From JBAZLV01 sp041650055 (GTDB taxonomy: Bacteria; Nitrospirota; UBA9217): a DNA stretch of 64,000 bases. The translations under genes were made by a program, and so were the position numbers. The notes under the pieces are model-generated. The model worked only from the letters and a program-made list of their open reading frames with translations, had not been told where the DNA came from and made no database searches. The stretch is from assembly GCA_041650055.1 (NCBI GenBank), contig JBAZLV010000003.1, forward strand, positions 60,628 to 124,627, given 5' to 3'. Shown one piece after another: positions 32,566 to 41,235 of this stretch. Each line of letters begins with the position of its first letter. Positions within the stretch are counted from its first letter, which is position 1.

Positions 32566-33213
32566 ATGAATAAGAAAGACTTTACCTTTCATCCCTTCGA
32601 AAAACTTAAAAAGAAAATTGCTGAACGGGAACGGATTCCGACGTTGCAGCCTGTTCCAATCACAGCGAATCAACAATTTACGCAAGAAGAATTGTTTTCT
32701 TCTGCAATGCATGGTGTGCAGGAAATCAAGGAGTTCAGGATTATATCGCCTGAAAATCGACGTCAAAAAAGTACGCTTCGTAATGAGAAAAAAGATTCAG
32801 AGCAGGAAGTCCTCGGCATACTTGCTGAGATTGCAGGAGGGCAGCGGCCTGTGAATCTTCCGGATACTCAGGAATATGTTGAATGGACGAATCCTGAATA
32901 TCAAACGGACGTCACCCAGCAAATGCATGAAGGGCAATTCTCAATCCAGGAATTTCTTGATCTTCACGGCCATACGGTTGTTGAGGCAGAAGACGAGCTT
33001 GAACTTTTTCTGCAGGATGCTCTCTCACGTGGATTACGCTGCGTTAAGATCATTCATGGAAGAGGTCTCCGGTCAGCTAAAGGCCCGCAGATCAAAGGCG
33101 CGGTCATGAGAAGGCTTTCAGGCAGGTACAGAAAAAACATCATTGCGTATGTGACGGCGCGGCAGTGTGATGGCGGCCTCGGCGCCTTATATGTCCTGTT
33201 AAAGAAAAAATGA
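32566..33213 (+). CDS. Smr-domain protein
   Basis: 215 residues: a charged N-terminal half with no recognised fold, then an Smr domain with IQEFLDLHGHTVVEAEDELE (LDLHG motif) and VKIIHGRGLRSAKGPQIKG (HGxG motif). Stand-alone Smr proteins are nucleases or act on stalled ribosomes. Its stop overlaps the start of the next gene (ATGA), so it is translationally coupled to the MutY-like glycosylase. A second Smr domain in the window belongs to MutS2. Confidence 0.85.
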   Translation: MNKKDFTFHPFEKLKKKIAERERIPTLQPVPITANQQFTQEELFSSAMHGVQEIKEFRIISPENRRQKSTLRNEKKDSEQEVLGILAEIAGGQRPVNLPDTQEYVEWTNPEYQTDVTQQMHEGQFSIQEFLDLHGHTVVEAEDELELFLQDALSRGLRCVKIIHGRGLRSAKGPQIKGAVMRRLSGRYRKNIIAYVTARQCDGGLGALYVLLKKK

Positions 33214-34034
33214 GTAAAAAAATATTAACCGCTCCTGCTGTAAGAACATTCCAGAAAAAAATTACCTCCTATTATAAAAAATATGGGCGCAATTTGCCTT
33301 GGAGAAAAACGAAAAATCCTTATCGAATTCTCATCTCTGAAATTATGCTGCAACAGACCCAGGTTGATCGGGTGTGTGAAAAATATAAAGAGTTTCTTGC
33401 TGTATTTCCCGATTTTCACTCTCTTGCTCATGCAACTCCTGGAGCAGTGCTGAGAGTTTGGTCAGGCCTGGGATATAACCGCCGCGCCTTGGCACTGCGA
33501 TCTCTTGCGCAAAAGGTTATGGAGAGCTATTCCGGAAAACTTCCCTGCGATCCGCAGACCTTGATTGCGCTTCCCGGAATCGGCAACTATACTGCCGGCG
33601 CTATTTGTGCCTTTGCATTCAACATGCCGGTACTCTGCATGGATACCAATATCCGGCGAGTATTTATTCATGAATTTTTTCAGGATAAAAAGAATGTAAA
33701 AGACCAAGATATCCTGCCTCTTCTTGAACAGACGCTTTATAAAGAAAATCCTCGTCTCTGGTACAATGCATTGATGGACTATGGCAGTATGCTGAAACAG
33801 ACCTCTGAGAACCCCAATAAAAAAAGTGCACATTATGCCCGCCAAAGTCCTTTTGCAAATTCCAATAGACAGGTGCGGGGAGCGATATTAAAGGTGCTTG
33901 TGAAAGAATCACCACTCTCGGCAGCTCAAATCGCTAAAAAAACTAAGATTGATCCAGAGCGGGTGACGAATAATCTTGTTCGCCTTTGTGATGAAGGGTT
34001 TATTCAAAAAAAGAAAAACACTTTTCATCTCTAA
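33210..34034 (+). CDS. MutY-like HhH-GPD DNA glycosylase lacking the Fe-S cysteines
   Basis: 274 residues. The MutY-type core is clear: LPWRKTKNPYRILISEIMLQ with the catalytic Glu, the helix-hairpin-helix LIALPGIGNYTAGAI, and the catalytic Asp in VLCMDTNIRRV. After the core (KQTSENPNKKSAHYARQSPF), where MutY and EndoIII carry four cluster cysteines, no cysteine is present. The NUDIX-like C-terminal domain of MutY is replaced by about 50 residues resembling a winged helix (LSAAQIAKKTKIDPERVTNN). It probably removes mispaired bases, but specificity is open. Confidence 0.85.
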   Translation: MSKKILTAPAVRTFQKKITSYYKKYGRNLPWRKTKNPYRILISEIMLQQTQVDRVCEKYKEFLAVFPDFHSLAHATPGAVLRVWSGLGYNRRALALRSLAQKVMESYSGKLPCDPQTLIALPGIGNYTAGAICAFAFNMPVLCMDTNIRRVFIHEFFQDKKNVKDQDILPLLEQTLYKENPRLWYNALMDYGSMLKQTSENPNKKSAHYARQSPFANSNRQVRGAILKVLVKESPLSAAQIAKKTKIDPERVTNNLVRLCDEGFIQKKKNTFHL

Positions 34035-34037
34035 AAA

Positions 34038-34955
34038 ATGCGTGCAGCTCCTGACTACATACAGTTCTACCCGACGCTTCGGTGCACTCTCTCGTGTGCC
34101 TTCTGCTTCAACCGCGGTATGCCATCAATGCCAGACATATCCGCACAGCAGTTCTCTCTGTTGCTTGCCAAACTGAGAACACTTTCCATAAAAACTTTGG
34201 ATATTATGGGCGGAGAACCGACGCTGCACCCCGATATTGTTCGATTTATTCAAGGAGCAGAGCGACAGGGCCTGCGTGTGAATATCAGCTCGAATGGAAC
34301 AAATGTCGAGATGCTTAAAAAGATTCTGAACACAAGCAATTCAGGTACAGTCGGTATTTCTGTTCATGATCGAGATATGTTGAATCATCTGAAAGCATTT
34401 ATCCTAGAGCATCATCCTGATGTAAAAACGATTTTCAGCAAAACCCTGGATCTGGTGCTGGTCACTGAAATCCTTATGCTTAAGCCGAAACACTTTACGC
34501 TGATCTATCGTGATGTCATGGTTCCTGACGAACTTGACGAATCAGTTCCTTTTTACCGATTTATGTCTGCTGCGCAGCAGCAACAATACAGGGCTTCAGG
34601 TATAGATACGGTTTTCTGCTCGGGTTTTCTTCCGGATACGGAACAGTATCCGGAGCTTGCATCAGTCCGGTGCCCGGCGGGTACGACGAAACTGGGGGTC
34701 ATGCCAGACGGTTCGGTCTATCCGTGTAATCTTTTTTTCGGCAAAAAGGAATTTCTGCTTGGAAATATTCTTACCGATCCGTTCGAATCCATCTGGAATC
34801 AGATGGTTCTTACATTCTTTCGCACATTCATCAGCAATACATGCCCGCATAAAAACTGCGAACTTCACTCGCAGTGTCATGGAGGCTGTCCTGCCCAGGC
34901 ATTCTTCCTGTTGGGTGATCTTAGCGCGCCTGATCCACGGTGTGTGAGATCATAA
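34038..34955 (+). CDS. radical SAM protein with SPASM-like C-terminus
   Basis: 305 residues. The radical-SAM cluster motif is CTLSCAFC in the first 30 residues (QFYPTLRCTLSCAFCFNRGM), followed by MGGEPTLHPD. The C-terminal third has the SPASM pattern with multiple cysteines: VRCPAGTTKLGV, GSVYPCNLFFG, CPHKNCELHSQCHGGCPA and a final DPRC. Such enzymes modify peptides, proteins or small molecules. The ATG is 4 bases after the MutY-like gene. No precursor peptide is recognised beside it, so the substrate is unknown. Confidence 0.85.
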   Translation: MRAAPDYIQFYPTLRCTLSCAFCFNRGMPSMPDISAQQFSLLLAKLRTLSIKTLDIMGGEPTLHPDIVRFIQGAERQGLRVNISSNGTNVEMLKKILNTSNSGTVGISVHDRDMLNHLKAFILEHHPDVKTIFSKTLDLVLVTEILMLKPKHFTLIYRDVMVPDELDESVPFYRFMSAAQQQQYRASGIDTVFCSGFLPDTEQYPELASVRCPAGTTKLGVMPDGSVYPCNLFFGKKEFLLGNILTDPFESIWNQMVLTFFRTFISNTCPHKNCELHSQCHGGCPAQAFFLLGDLSAPDPRCVRS

Positions 34956-35028
34956 TCTTCCAAACTTCTTTACAATTGGCGACGTTTGTACTATTCTTTT
35001 AATAAATTATAAATCAAGGAGCTTACGC

Positions 35029-35304
35029 ATGGTCACTGCACTGGTTCTTTTGAATATCGAACGAGGAAAGATCAATACGGTTGCTGAGAAACTTGCCGAG
35101 ATGGAGGGCATCAGCGAAGTCTATTCTATTGCCGGCCGGTTTGATCTTGCCGTGATTATTCGGGCAAAAGACAATGATCAGCTTGCAGAACTCATAACAA
35201 ATCATATGCTCAAAGTTGACGGGATTCTTAAGTCTGAGACCCTGATATCTTTCCGGGTTTATTCCAAGCACGACCTTGACAGTATGTTTTCTATCGGGAT
35301 GTAA
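35029..35304 (+). CDS. stand-alone Lrp/AsnC ligand-binding (RAM) domain
   Basis: 91 residues matching only the effector-binding half of Lrp/AsnC regulators: VTALVLLNIERGKINTVAEK, then EGISEVYSIAGRFDLAVIIRA and SETLISFRVYSKHDLDSMFS. There is no DNA-binding domain. Stand-alone RAM proteins form multimers and bind amino acids, possibly modulating other Lrp proteins. AAGGAG precedes the start. It lies between the radical SAM gene and trpB2, which could make an aromatic amino acid the ligand (inference). Confidence 0.85.
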   Translation: MVTALVLLNIERGKINTVAEKLAEMEGISEVYSIAGRFDLAVIIRAKDNDQLAELITNHMLKVDGILKSETLISFRVYSKHDLDSMFSIGM

Positions 35305-35320
35305 TTATAATTACTACGAA

Positions 35321-35357
35321 CACCAAACGCATTTCACGCAAAGGCGCAAAGAACGTC
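35321..35357. repeat. short dispersed-type repeat (CACGCAAAGGCGCAAAG)
   Basis: The word CACGCAAAGGCGCAAAG and its flank resemble a dispersed repeat found in many environmental proteobacterial-type genomes (recalled, not searched). Only one copy occurs in the window. The remainder of 35305-35500 holds the trpB2 promoter and no ORF. Confidence 0.35.
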
Positions 35358-35444
35358 AAGGTTCCAAATCTTATTTTTTTGTGAGCGCTTTGCGAGGAAT
35401 GGTTTTACCTATAGCCAGTTCACGTACTTCCTCGAAATTTCCCG

Positions 35445-35473
35445 TTGTGCTATTTCCATAAATTGTTTACAAT
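35445..35473 (+). promoter_or_regulatory. sigma-70 promoter for trpB2
   Basis: TTGTGC (35445-35450), 17-bp spacer, TACAAT (35468-35473), 27 bases before the ATG. GGGGGGAAG supplies the ribosome site. No trp attenuator is seen. Confidence 0.6.
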
Positions 35474-35500
35474 AGAACACTTTTTGTTAAGGGGGGAAGT

Positions 35501-36853
35501 ATGAAGCAGACCAAGATTCTTCTTTCAGATAATGATATACCAACACAATGGTATAACATTATGGCGGATATGCCAAATCTTCCAAAGCCGCCGCTCCATC
35601 CGGGGACTAAAAAGCCCTTGGTTCCAGAAGATCTTTTAGCCATTTTTCCTATGGCGCTGATCGAACAGGAAGCAAGCACTGAGCGATGGATTCCCATTCC
35701 TGATGAGGTTCGCGAAATTTACACGCTGTGGCGACCATCACCGCTGTTTCGTGCTCACCGGCTTGAGAAGGAACTGGGAACGCCAGCGAAAATTTATTAT
35801 AAGTATGAAGGGGTGAGCCCAGCAGGAAGCCATAAACCGAATACCGCCATTCCCCAGGCTTATTACAACAAAAAAGCAGGCATCAAGCGTATTGCGACTG
35901 AAACCGGGGCCGGGCAATGGGGTGCATCCATGGCGCTTGCCGGAAAACTGTTCGGGCTGGATGTTACAGTCTACATGGTTAAAGTGAGTTACGGCCAGAA
36001 GCCGTATCGAAGAATCCAGATGGAAACATGGGGCGCGACGGTTTATGCAAGCCCTTCAAAGGTTACGAACGCAGGAAGAAAATATCTTGAACTCGATCCG
36101 AATAATCAGGGCAGTCTTGGTTTAGCAATTTCAGAAGCAGTGGAAGATGCTGCTACCCATGATGATACTAATTATGCGCTTGGATCAGTTTTGAATCACG
36201 TCTGCTTGCATCAGACAGTTATCGGGCTTGAAGCAAAGAAACAAATGGAGATTGCCGGTGATTATCCCGATGTTGTTATTGCTTGCCACGGTGGAGGTAG
36301 CAATGTCGCTGGCATCGGTTTCCCATTTGTGTGCGATAAAATCAATGGTAAAAAAGTCCGCATTGTTGCGGCCGAGCCTGCATCATGCCCCACGCTTACC
36401 AAAGGCGCATTCCAGTATGATTTTGGAGATGTTGCAGGTCTTACGCCTCTTATGACCATGTACACGCTCGGACATGATTTTATGCCGCCTGGAATTCATG
36501 CAGGGGGACTTAGATACCATGGAGCTTCACAATTGATATCTCAACTCTGCAAGGACAACTTAATGGAAGCGAAAGCATATAATCAACTTTCGGTTTTTGA
36601 GGCCGCACTTCAGTTCTCTCGAACAGAGGCGATCATTCCAGCGCCGGAAAGCGCTCATGCGATTCGCGCAGCAATTGATGAAGCATTGCTCTGTAAAGAA
36701 GAAGGAAAACAGAAAACTATCCTATTCAATTTGAGCGGGCATGGATATTTGGACTTGCAGGCGTATGCAGATTACCATGACGGTAAGCTGCAGGATTACG
36801 AATATCCAGCTGAGAAGATAAAAGAGTCGCTTTCGAAATTGCCGAAGATATAA
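35501..36853 (+). CDS. trpB2: tryptophan synthase beta chain 2
   Basis: 450 residues of the TrpB2 type: longer than TrpB1, with an N-terminal extension (WYNIMADMPNLPKPPLHPGT) and the PLP lysine in GVSPAGSHKPNTA. The ETGAGQWGASMALAGKLFG block and the glycine-rich phosphate loop CHGGGSNVAG follow. It condenses indole with serine to tryptophan, often without TrpA. No other trp gene is near, typical of TrpB2, which may serve indole salvage. It has its own promoter and ends before a repeat cluster. Confidence 0.93.
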   Translation: MKQTKILLSDNDIPTQWYNIMADMPNLPKPPLHPGTKKPLVPEDLLAIFPMALIEQEASTERWIPIPDEVREIYTLWRPSPLFRAHRLEKELGTPAKIYYKYEGVSPAGSHKPNTAIPQAYYNKKAGIKRIATETGAGQWGASMALAGKLFGLDVTVYMVKVSYGQKPYRRIQMETWGATVYASPSKVTNAGRKYLELDPNNQGSLGLAISEAVEDAATHDDTNYALGSVLNHVCLHQTVIGLEAKKQMEIAGDYPDVVIACHGGGSNVAGIGFPFVCDKINGKKVRIVAAEPASCPTLTKGAFQYDFGDVAGLTPLMTMYTLGHDFMPPGIHAGGLRYHGASQLISQLCKDNLMEAKAYNQLSVFEAALQFSRTEAIIPAPESAHAIRAAIDEALLCKEEGKQKTILFNLSGHGYLDLQAYADYHDGKLQDYEYPAEKIKESLSKLPKI

Positions 36854-36864
36854 GAAGTCGTAGT

Positions 36865-36955
36865 TGTCATTGCGAGCGAAGCGAAGCAATCTTGGCTGTG
36901 TGTTAATTAGTGACTCTGGATTGCCACGTCGTAAAAAACACTCCTCGCAATGACA
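36865..36955. repeat. TGTCATTGCGAG-type palindromic dispersed repeat
   Basis: 91 bp starting TGTCATTGCGAGCGAAGCGA and ending CTCGCAATGACA. The outer arms are inverted, as in the well-known dispersed palindromes of this sequence found in many bacteria; the internal GAAGCAATC and GGATTGCCA also pair in part. Confidence 0.7.
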
Positions 36956-36964
36956 TTTTAATTA

Positions 36965-37035
36965 GTCATACCCGCGAAAACGGGTATCCAGCGCTGCTTT
37001 TAAAAAACTGGATTCCCGTTTGCACGGGAAAGACG
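36965..37035. repeat. ACCCGC/ACGGGT-type palindromic repeat
   Basis: Begins GTCATACCCGCGAAAACGGG and ends CCCGTTTGCACGGGAAAGAC; TATCCAG and CTGGATT pair across the middle. A second repeat family placed 9 bp after the first. Confidence 0.6.
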
Positions 37036-37063
37036 GATAACAAATACTATTACCATATAAACA

Positions 37064-37095
37064 AAAAGCTCCCTGATTCAAGACAGGGAGCTTTT
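37064..37095. terminator. bidirectional terminator between trpB2 and the DUF3800 gene
   Basis: AAAAGCTCCCTG (37064-37075) and CAGGGAGCTTTT (37084-37095) pair perfectly over 12 bp with A and T runs at the ends, serving both converging transcripts. Confidence 0.88.
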
Positions 37096-37115
37096 CAATT
37101 TCGGCTATAAAAAAA

Positions 37116-37201
37116 CTGTCATACCCGCTCCTGCTTTAATCATGCTAGGACAGGCTTCGGCGGGTATCTATAAAACTGGTCCAGTTCTATGGGAATGACA
37201 G
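37116..37201. repeat. third palindromic repeat copy (TGTCATACCCGC type)
   Basis: Begins CTGTCATACCCGC and ends TGGGAATGACAG; the inner CCCGC pairs with GCGGG at 37160. Related to, but rearranged from, the repeat at 36965. Confidence 0.55.
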
Positions 37202-37245
37202 ACAAGAAAAGCACCTTTAAGTAGGGTCCTCCTCGTCTACGTGAC

Positions 37246-38100
37246 TTAATTATTCAAGTTATAGTGCTGTTGCCAGCGTAAACGTGGCTCGACTCGTACG
37301 GCGCAAAGGAATGAATTCAAATGATTCATGTTATGGCCACATCTATTGACGAGTATCGACCTTGTAACGCGCGGTCGAATTAGAGAGTAGCATCGGGCAT
37401 AAAAATTTTTAACCTCATTCGGCCAAGAAGAACGATATCCGTGTTCGACCTCAATAAATCGTTTAATACAATAAATTACGAGATCAGATAACTGCAACAT
37501 AGGATTTTTTTTTGAGTCTACAGAGTAACTGAATTCTACAACCCATTTAATACGATGTGACATCATACCCCCAAAACGTCGTTCGTGCATAAGACGCTCA
37601 ATTTGCTCGTGGTATTGATCCTTTTTGTCAAGAATGATTAGCCCGCGCGCCGATTGCCCAAGCCGCTCTTTAACTAACCAGTTGATATATGTAATAAGAT
37701 AATCGAATCCGAGCAAATACGGCTGTTTATGGTCAAAAGATATTTCGATGGCAAGCACGGTATTCATTATTTTTTGTTTATTGAAAGCGACATAATGAAC
37801 ACCATGAGAGCGTTCCGTTAGTAATTTTAAAAGTTCCAAGCAAAGTGAGCAGCGATCAGCAATTGGAATGCCGAAGAAGAAACCATCGCCGTTTGGGGAT
37901 AGCAGGTCCTTAGCATGGAGTTCAAAATTTTTTGGAAGTGGTTTGCCTAAATAAGCCGTTAATTTTTTGACCAAGACCTCTTGAGTGGTATTCCATCCCT
38001 CATCTCGCACACTAATACCACCAAGAACAATGATAGGCTGATCAAAGTCGGCAAGATTACTGCCAGTATCGCCTGACTCATCAAGATAGAAGAAATGCAT
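37246..38100 (-). CDS. DUF3800 protein
   Basis: 284 residues beginning MHFFYLDESGDTGSN, the DUF3800 N-terminal signature with D-E-S-G. Later conserved positions include GLIILDKKDQ (an Asp in a strand) and MLQLSDLVIYCIKRF, consistent with the proposed RNase-H-like fold with acidic residues. Function is unproven; the family is patchy and often sits in mobile or defence regions. AAGGA precedes the ATG. It is a single gene flanked by dispersed repeats and prfC, with AT-rich upstream DNA holding two TTGATAGG repeats, suggesting an acquired gene. Confidence 0.8.
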   Translation of the reverse strand: MHFFYLDESGDTGSNLADFDQPIIVLGGISVRDEGWNTTQEVLVKKLTAYLGKPLPKNFELHAKDLLSPNGDGFFFGIPIADRCSLCLELLKLLTERSHGVHYVAFNKQKIMNTVLAIEISFDHKQPYLLGFDYLITYINWLVKERLGQSARGLIILDKKDQYHEQIERLMHERRFGGMMSHRIKWVVEFSYSVDSKKNPMLQLSDLVIYCIKRFIEVEHGYRSSWPNEVKNFYARCYSLIRPRVTRSILVNRCGHNMNHLNSFLCAVRVEPRLRWQQHYNLNN

Positions 38101-38132
38101 ACTTGAAATCCTTAACTAATCAATTGGACATA

Positions 38133-38151
38133 CCTATCAAGACCCTATCAA
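38133..38151 (-). promoter_or_regulatory. direct TTGATAGG repeats upstream of the DUF3800 gene
   Basis: On the minus strand TTGATAGG occurs twice, 11 bp apart start to start (plus coordinates CCTATCAA at 38133 and 38144), 33-51 bases before the ATG. One helical turn spacing suits a regulator site. No clear -10 accompanies it. Confidence 0.35.
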
Positions 38152-38227
38152 AAACACAATTATTTGTAAATTAAAAAGTTCGATAAATTTTCAGAGGAGT
38201 AGGTGGGTAATCTTGGGGCGAGAAAAT

Positions 38228-39832
38228 TCAGGGCGTGGCTGTCTCCTTCATTTCCCGCTTGAATTCTGATGTAAAGTGAAATGTTACTTCCGGATATGCT
38301 TCGATCATGTTTCGGAGCACCCATTCTGATTCTGCAAGAAACACGATGTTTCCATCCTTGTCGGTTGCAATGCGCTCTGATTTGAACCGGCAGAATTTTT
38401 CCAGTTCCTGTTTGTCCGTTGAGGTGATCCAGCAGGCTTTGTAAATTGCCATTGCATCGAATCTGCAGATTGCTCCGTATTCATGTTCAAGCCGATATTG
38501 GAGCACATCGAACTGGAGCTGGCCAACGGTGCCGACGATTTTCCGGTTTCCCTGCTGCTGCGTAAACAGTTGTGCTACTCCTTCATCAGTTAACTGCTCG
38601 ATTCCTTTGTTGAGCTGTTTGGATTTGGATGGGTCAAGGTTGACCAGTTCTTTGAACACTTCTGGAGAAAATGTCGGGATTCCTTGAAACATAATTTTTT
38701 CGCCTTCAGTCATTGTGTCGCCGATCTTGAAGGTACCTGTATCATACAAACCGATCACATCACCAGGAAAGGCTTCATCAATGATGCTTTTACGCGCTCC
38801 GAGAAAACTCACCGGGCTGGTGAAGCGAATATTTTTATTTAACCGCACATGATGGAACATCTTGTTCCGTTCAAATCTCCCTGAACAGATGCGGATAAAC
38901 GCAATGCGATCACGGTGGCGAGGATCGAGGTTTGCGTGAATTTTGAACACAAATCCGGAGAATGTATTTTCTTCAGGATCGATCATGCGCTTGTCCGTCG
39001 GTCGGCTTCCGGGCCAAGGCGCAATCTCTGTAAACGTATCCAGTAACTCTTTCACGCCAAAATTGTTGATCGCACTTCCGAAAAATACCGGAGCAAGATC
39101 ACCTCTTTTATATGCAGTGACATCGAATGGGTCATGCGTACCGGAAATGAGTTCTACATCTTCCTTTAATTTGACGGCGAAATCGCCGAGTTGCTGTTCC
39201 AGAATCGGATCATCAAGCCCGTTGATGGTGATTGCATCATCTGTAATGGTTCCGCCAGGACGGAAAAGATGCAACGTGTCATGATACAGGCTGTACACAC
39301 CCTTAAAGGACATGCCCATGCTGATTGGCCATGAGAGAGGCTGCACCTTAATATGTAATTTTGTTTCCAGCTCATCGAGAAGATCGAAAGGGTTTTTTCC
39401 TTCACGGTCAAGCTTGTTCGCAAAAATGATGACCGGCGTATTTCTCATGCGGCAGACCTGCATCAGCTTTTCCGTCTGTTCCTCAACACCCTTGACACAA
39501 TCCACAACCAGAATCACACTGTCAACTGCCGTAAGTGTCCGGTAGGTATCTTCTGCAAAATCTTTATGGCCCGGGGTATCCAGCAGATTGATTTTAAGAT
39601 CGTTATAATCAAACCCGAGTACAGAGGTTGCGACTGAAATGCCGCGCTGGCGCTCAATGTCCATAAAATCAGATGCAGTACTTTTCCGTATCTTATTCGA
39701 TTTGACGGCTCCGGCAACCTGGATTGCCCCACCAAACAAAAGGAATTTTTCCGTGAGCGTTGTTTTTCCGGCATCCGGATGACTAATAATCCCGAATGTC
39801 CGGCGTTTTTGTATTTCATCTGAATAGAGCAC
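38228..39832 (-). CDS. prfC: peptide chain release factor 3
   Basis: 534 residues; the GTPase that releases RF1/RF2 from the ribosome. G1 is ISHPDAGKTTLTEK, G2/switch RQRGISVATSV, G3 LDTPGHKDF and G4 FANKLDREGKNP. The start is GTG at 39832 after GGAG, giving LYSDEIQKRRTFGIISHP, close to other RF3 starts; the frame is open 15 more codons without support. It is followed upstream on the same strand by a PlsC gene (60-bp gap), possibly one transcript. Confidence 0.95.
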   Translation of the reverse strand: MLYSDEIQKRRTFGIISHPDAGKTTLTEKFLLFGGAIQVAGAVKSNKIRKSTASDFMDIERQRGISVATSVLGFDYNDLKINLLDTPGHKDFAEDTYRTLTAVDSVILVVDCVKGVEEQTEKLMQVCRMRNTPVIIFANKLDREGKNPFDLLDELETKLHIKVQPLSWPISMGMSFKGVYSLYHDTLHLFRPGGTITDDAITINGLDDPILEQQLGDFAVKLKEDVELISGTHDPFDVTAYKRGDLAPVFFGSAINNFGVKELLDTFTEIAPWPGSRPTDKRMIDPEENTFSGFVFKIHANLDPRHRDRIAFIRICSGRFERNKMFHHVRLNKNIRFTSPVSFLGARKSIIDEAFPGDVIGLYDTGTFKIGDTMTEGEKIMFQGIPTFSPEVFKELVNLDPSKSKQLNKGIEQLTDEGVAQLFTQQQGNRKIVGTVGQLQFDVLQYRLEHEYGAICRFDAMAIYKACWITSTDKQELEKFCRFKSERIATDKDGNIVFLAESEWVLRNMIEAYPEVTFHFTSEFKREMKETATP

Positions 39833-39892
39833 TTTTCTTCTCCGAAAACAGCATAAACGAGCTCCGTACCTTAACAACAGCGCAATAAATTG

Positions 39893-40708
39893 TCAAGAAT
39901 TATTCGGTTGGGAATGGCCATGGTAGATGGTGTTGATGGCGTGGTAAGCCGCGAGCGTGAGGGTTTTGCGAGAATCGTATTTTGCTGCTTGAATCATGGG
40001 AAGTGGCATGAGTTCTACCTCGATCGATTGCAGGGGAAGTAACTTTGGGACATGCCGTAAAAATGTCATTTCACCATAATAAAACACGGAATCTCTGTTG
40101 TCAGGAGTTACGGCCGATTTGTTTATTGACCTATATCGGATGCAAACGGGCAGTACATTGGCCTGCGCAATGATCGCTGCATCGAACAGAGATTTTTTAA
40201 AGGGCATGACCTGATCGCCGTTTGAGGTAGTGCTTTCGGGAAACAGTGCAACGGGGAAACCGTTCTTCAGCAGGTCTGCGATCGATTGGATTTCTTTTTT
40301 AATCCCTGATGGATTTCTTCGTTCAACAAAAACACTTCCGCCAAGAATCGACAGGATGCCGAGCAGGGGAGTGTTTTTCATTTCTATTGAGGTAACAAAC
40401 ACAGAGGGAACGAGTGAAGAAAGAATGAGAATATCGAGATAGGAAACATGATTTGAGACAATAAAACAGGGAGGGGTCATGAGTCGTATTTGTTCCGGAT
40501 TTTTTACCTGCACACGAACATCGAGCATGCGAAGCATGATGCGGGTAAAAAAAGACGTCGAACGTATTGTCAATGAACGCCAGGCTTTTCTCGAAACCGG
40601 GAGCACATACATGAGCGAGGCGAACACCAGATAGATGCACGCGAGAGAAAGAGTATAAAAATATTTAAACGCCAGGGGGAGTGAAGGTAACGACTTTTCG
40701 ATTTTCAT
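39893..40708 (-). CDS. 1-acyl-glycerol-3-phosphate acyltransferase (PlsC-like)
   Basis: 271 residues with an N-terminal membrane segment (LSLACIYLVFASLMYVLPV). The acyltransferase motifs are NHVSYLDILI (HX4D), VFVERRN and FPESTTSNGD. It adds the second acyl chain to make phosphatidic acid. Related family members acylate other lysolipids, so the substrate is probable rather than certain. It precedes prfC on the same strand. Confidence 0.87.
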   Translation of the reverse strand: MKIEKSLPSLPLAFKYFYTLSLACIYLVFASLMYVLPVSRKAWRSLTIRSTSFFTRIMLRMLDVRVQVKNPEQIRLMTPPCFIVSNHVSYLDILILSSLVPSVFVTSIEMKNTPLLGILSILGGSVFVERRNPSGIKKEIQSIADLLKNGFPVALFPESTTSNGDQVMPFKKSLFDAAIIAQANVLPVCIRYRSINKSAVTPDNRDSVFYYGEMTFLRHVPKLLPLQSIEVELMPLPMIQAAKYDSRKTLTLAAYHAINTIYHGHSQPNNS

Positions 40709-40844
40709 GAGAGTAACTATATACGATTTCAGTATTCCATATCCAGCAAAAATTCACTTTTGACTTACTTCGCTCTCTGTACAGAGATGAAATTGCCCGC
40801 TATACTTAAAGAAAGAGATGCATCTATAAAAAAGGAGACACATT

Positions 40845-41156
40845 ATGAACATACTCGCAGAATTCAGTATTGTGCCGGTGGGCACCGGATCAAGCATCAG
40901 TTCCGAAATTGCGCATGTGATGAAGATTGTTTCTGAAAGCGGTGTCCGGTACAAGGCGAATCCCATGGGCACGGTACTGGAAGGAACCTGGGATGAAGTC
41001 ATGGGAGTCATTAAAAAGTGCCATGAAGCGGTTATGGCAAATGCTGACCGGGTCATTACCCGGATATCGATTGATGATCGAAAAAGCAAAGAACAGCGTA
41101 TGGAGAAAAAAATCGAATCCGTAGAGCAAAAACTTGGCAAAAAACTGGAAAAATAA
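40845..41156 (+). CDS. MTH1187/UPF0045 thiamine-binding protein
   Basis: 103 residues: MNILAEFSIVPVGTGSSISS at the start and YKANPMGTVLEGTWDEVMGVIKKCH in the middle, the MTH1187/YkoF-like ferredoxin fold that binds thiamine in some members. The tail is a charged helix. GGAG precedes the ATG; a TATACT at 40801-40806 could be its -10, with a weak TGTACA at 17 bp. It stands between divergent plsC and the next small gene 79 bp on. Confidence 0.85.
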   Translation: MNILAEFSIVPVGTGSSISSEIAHVMKIVSESGVRYKANPMGTVLEGTWDEVMGVIKKCHEAVMANADRVITRISIDDRKSKEQRMEKKIESVEQKLGKKLEK

Positions 41157-41235
41157 TGAAGAAGGGCAGGCCATGCCTTGCATTCAAAAATCCATTCTTG
41201 CAGTATAACGAAAAATTAAATAAACAGGAGGCATT

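Noticed and set aside
36865..37201. CRISPR-like array in the repeat cluster after trpB2
   Set aside because: The repeats are of different families, palindromic and not regularly spaced; no cas gene is near.
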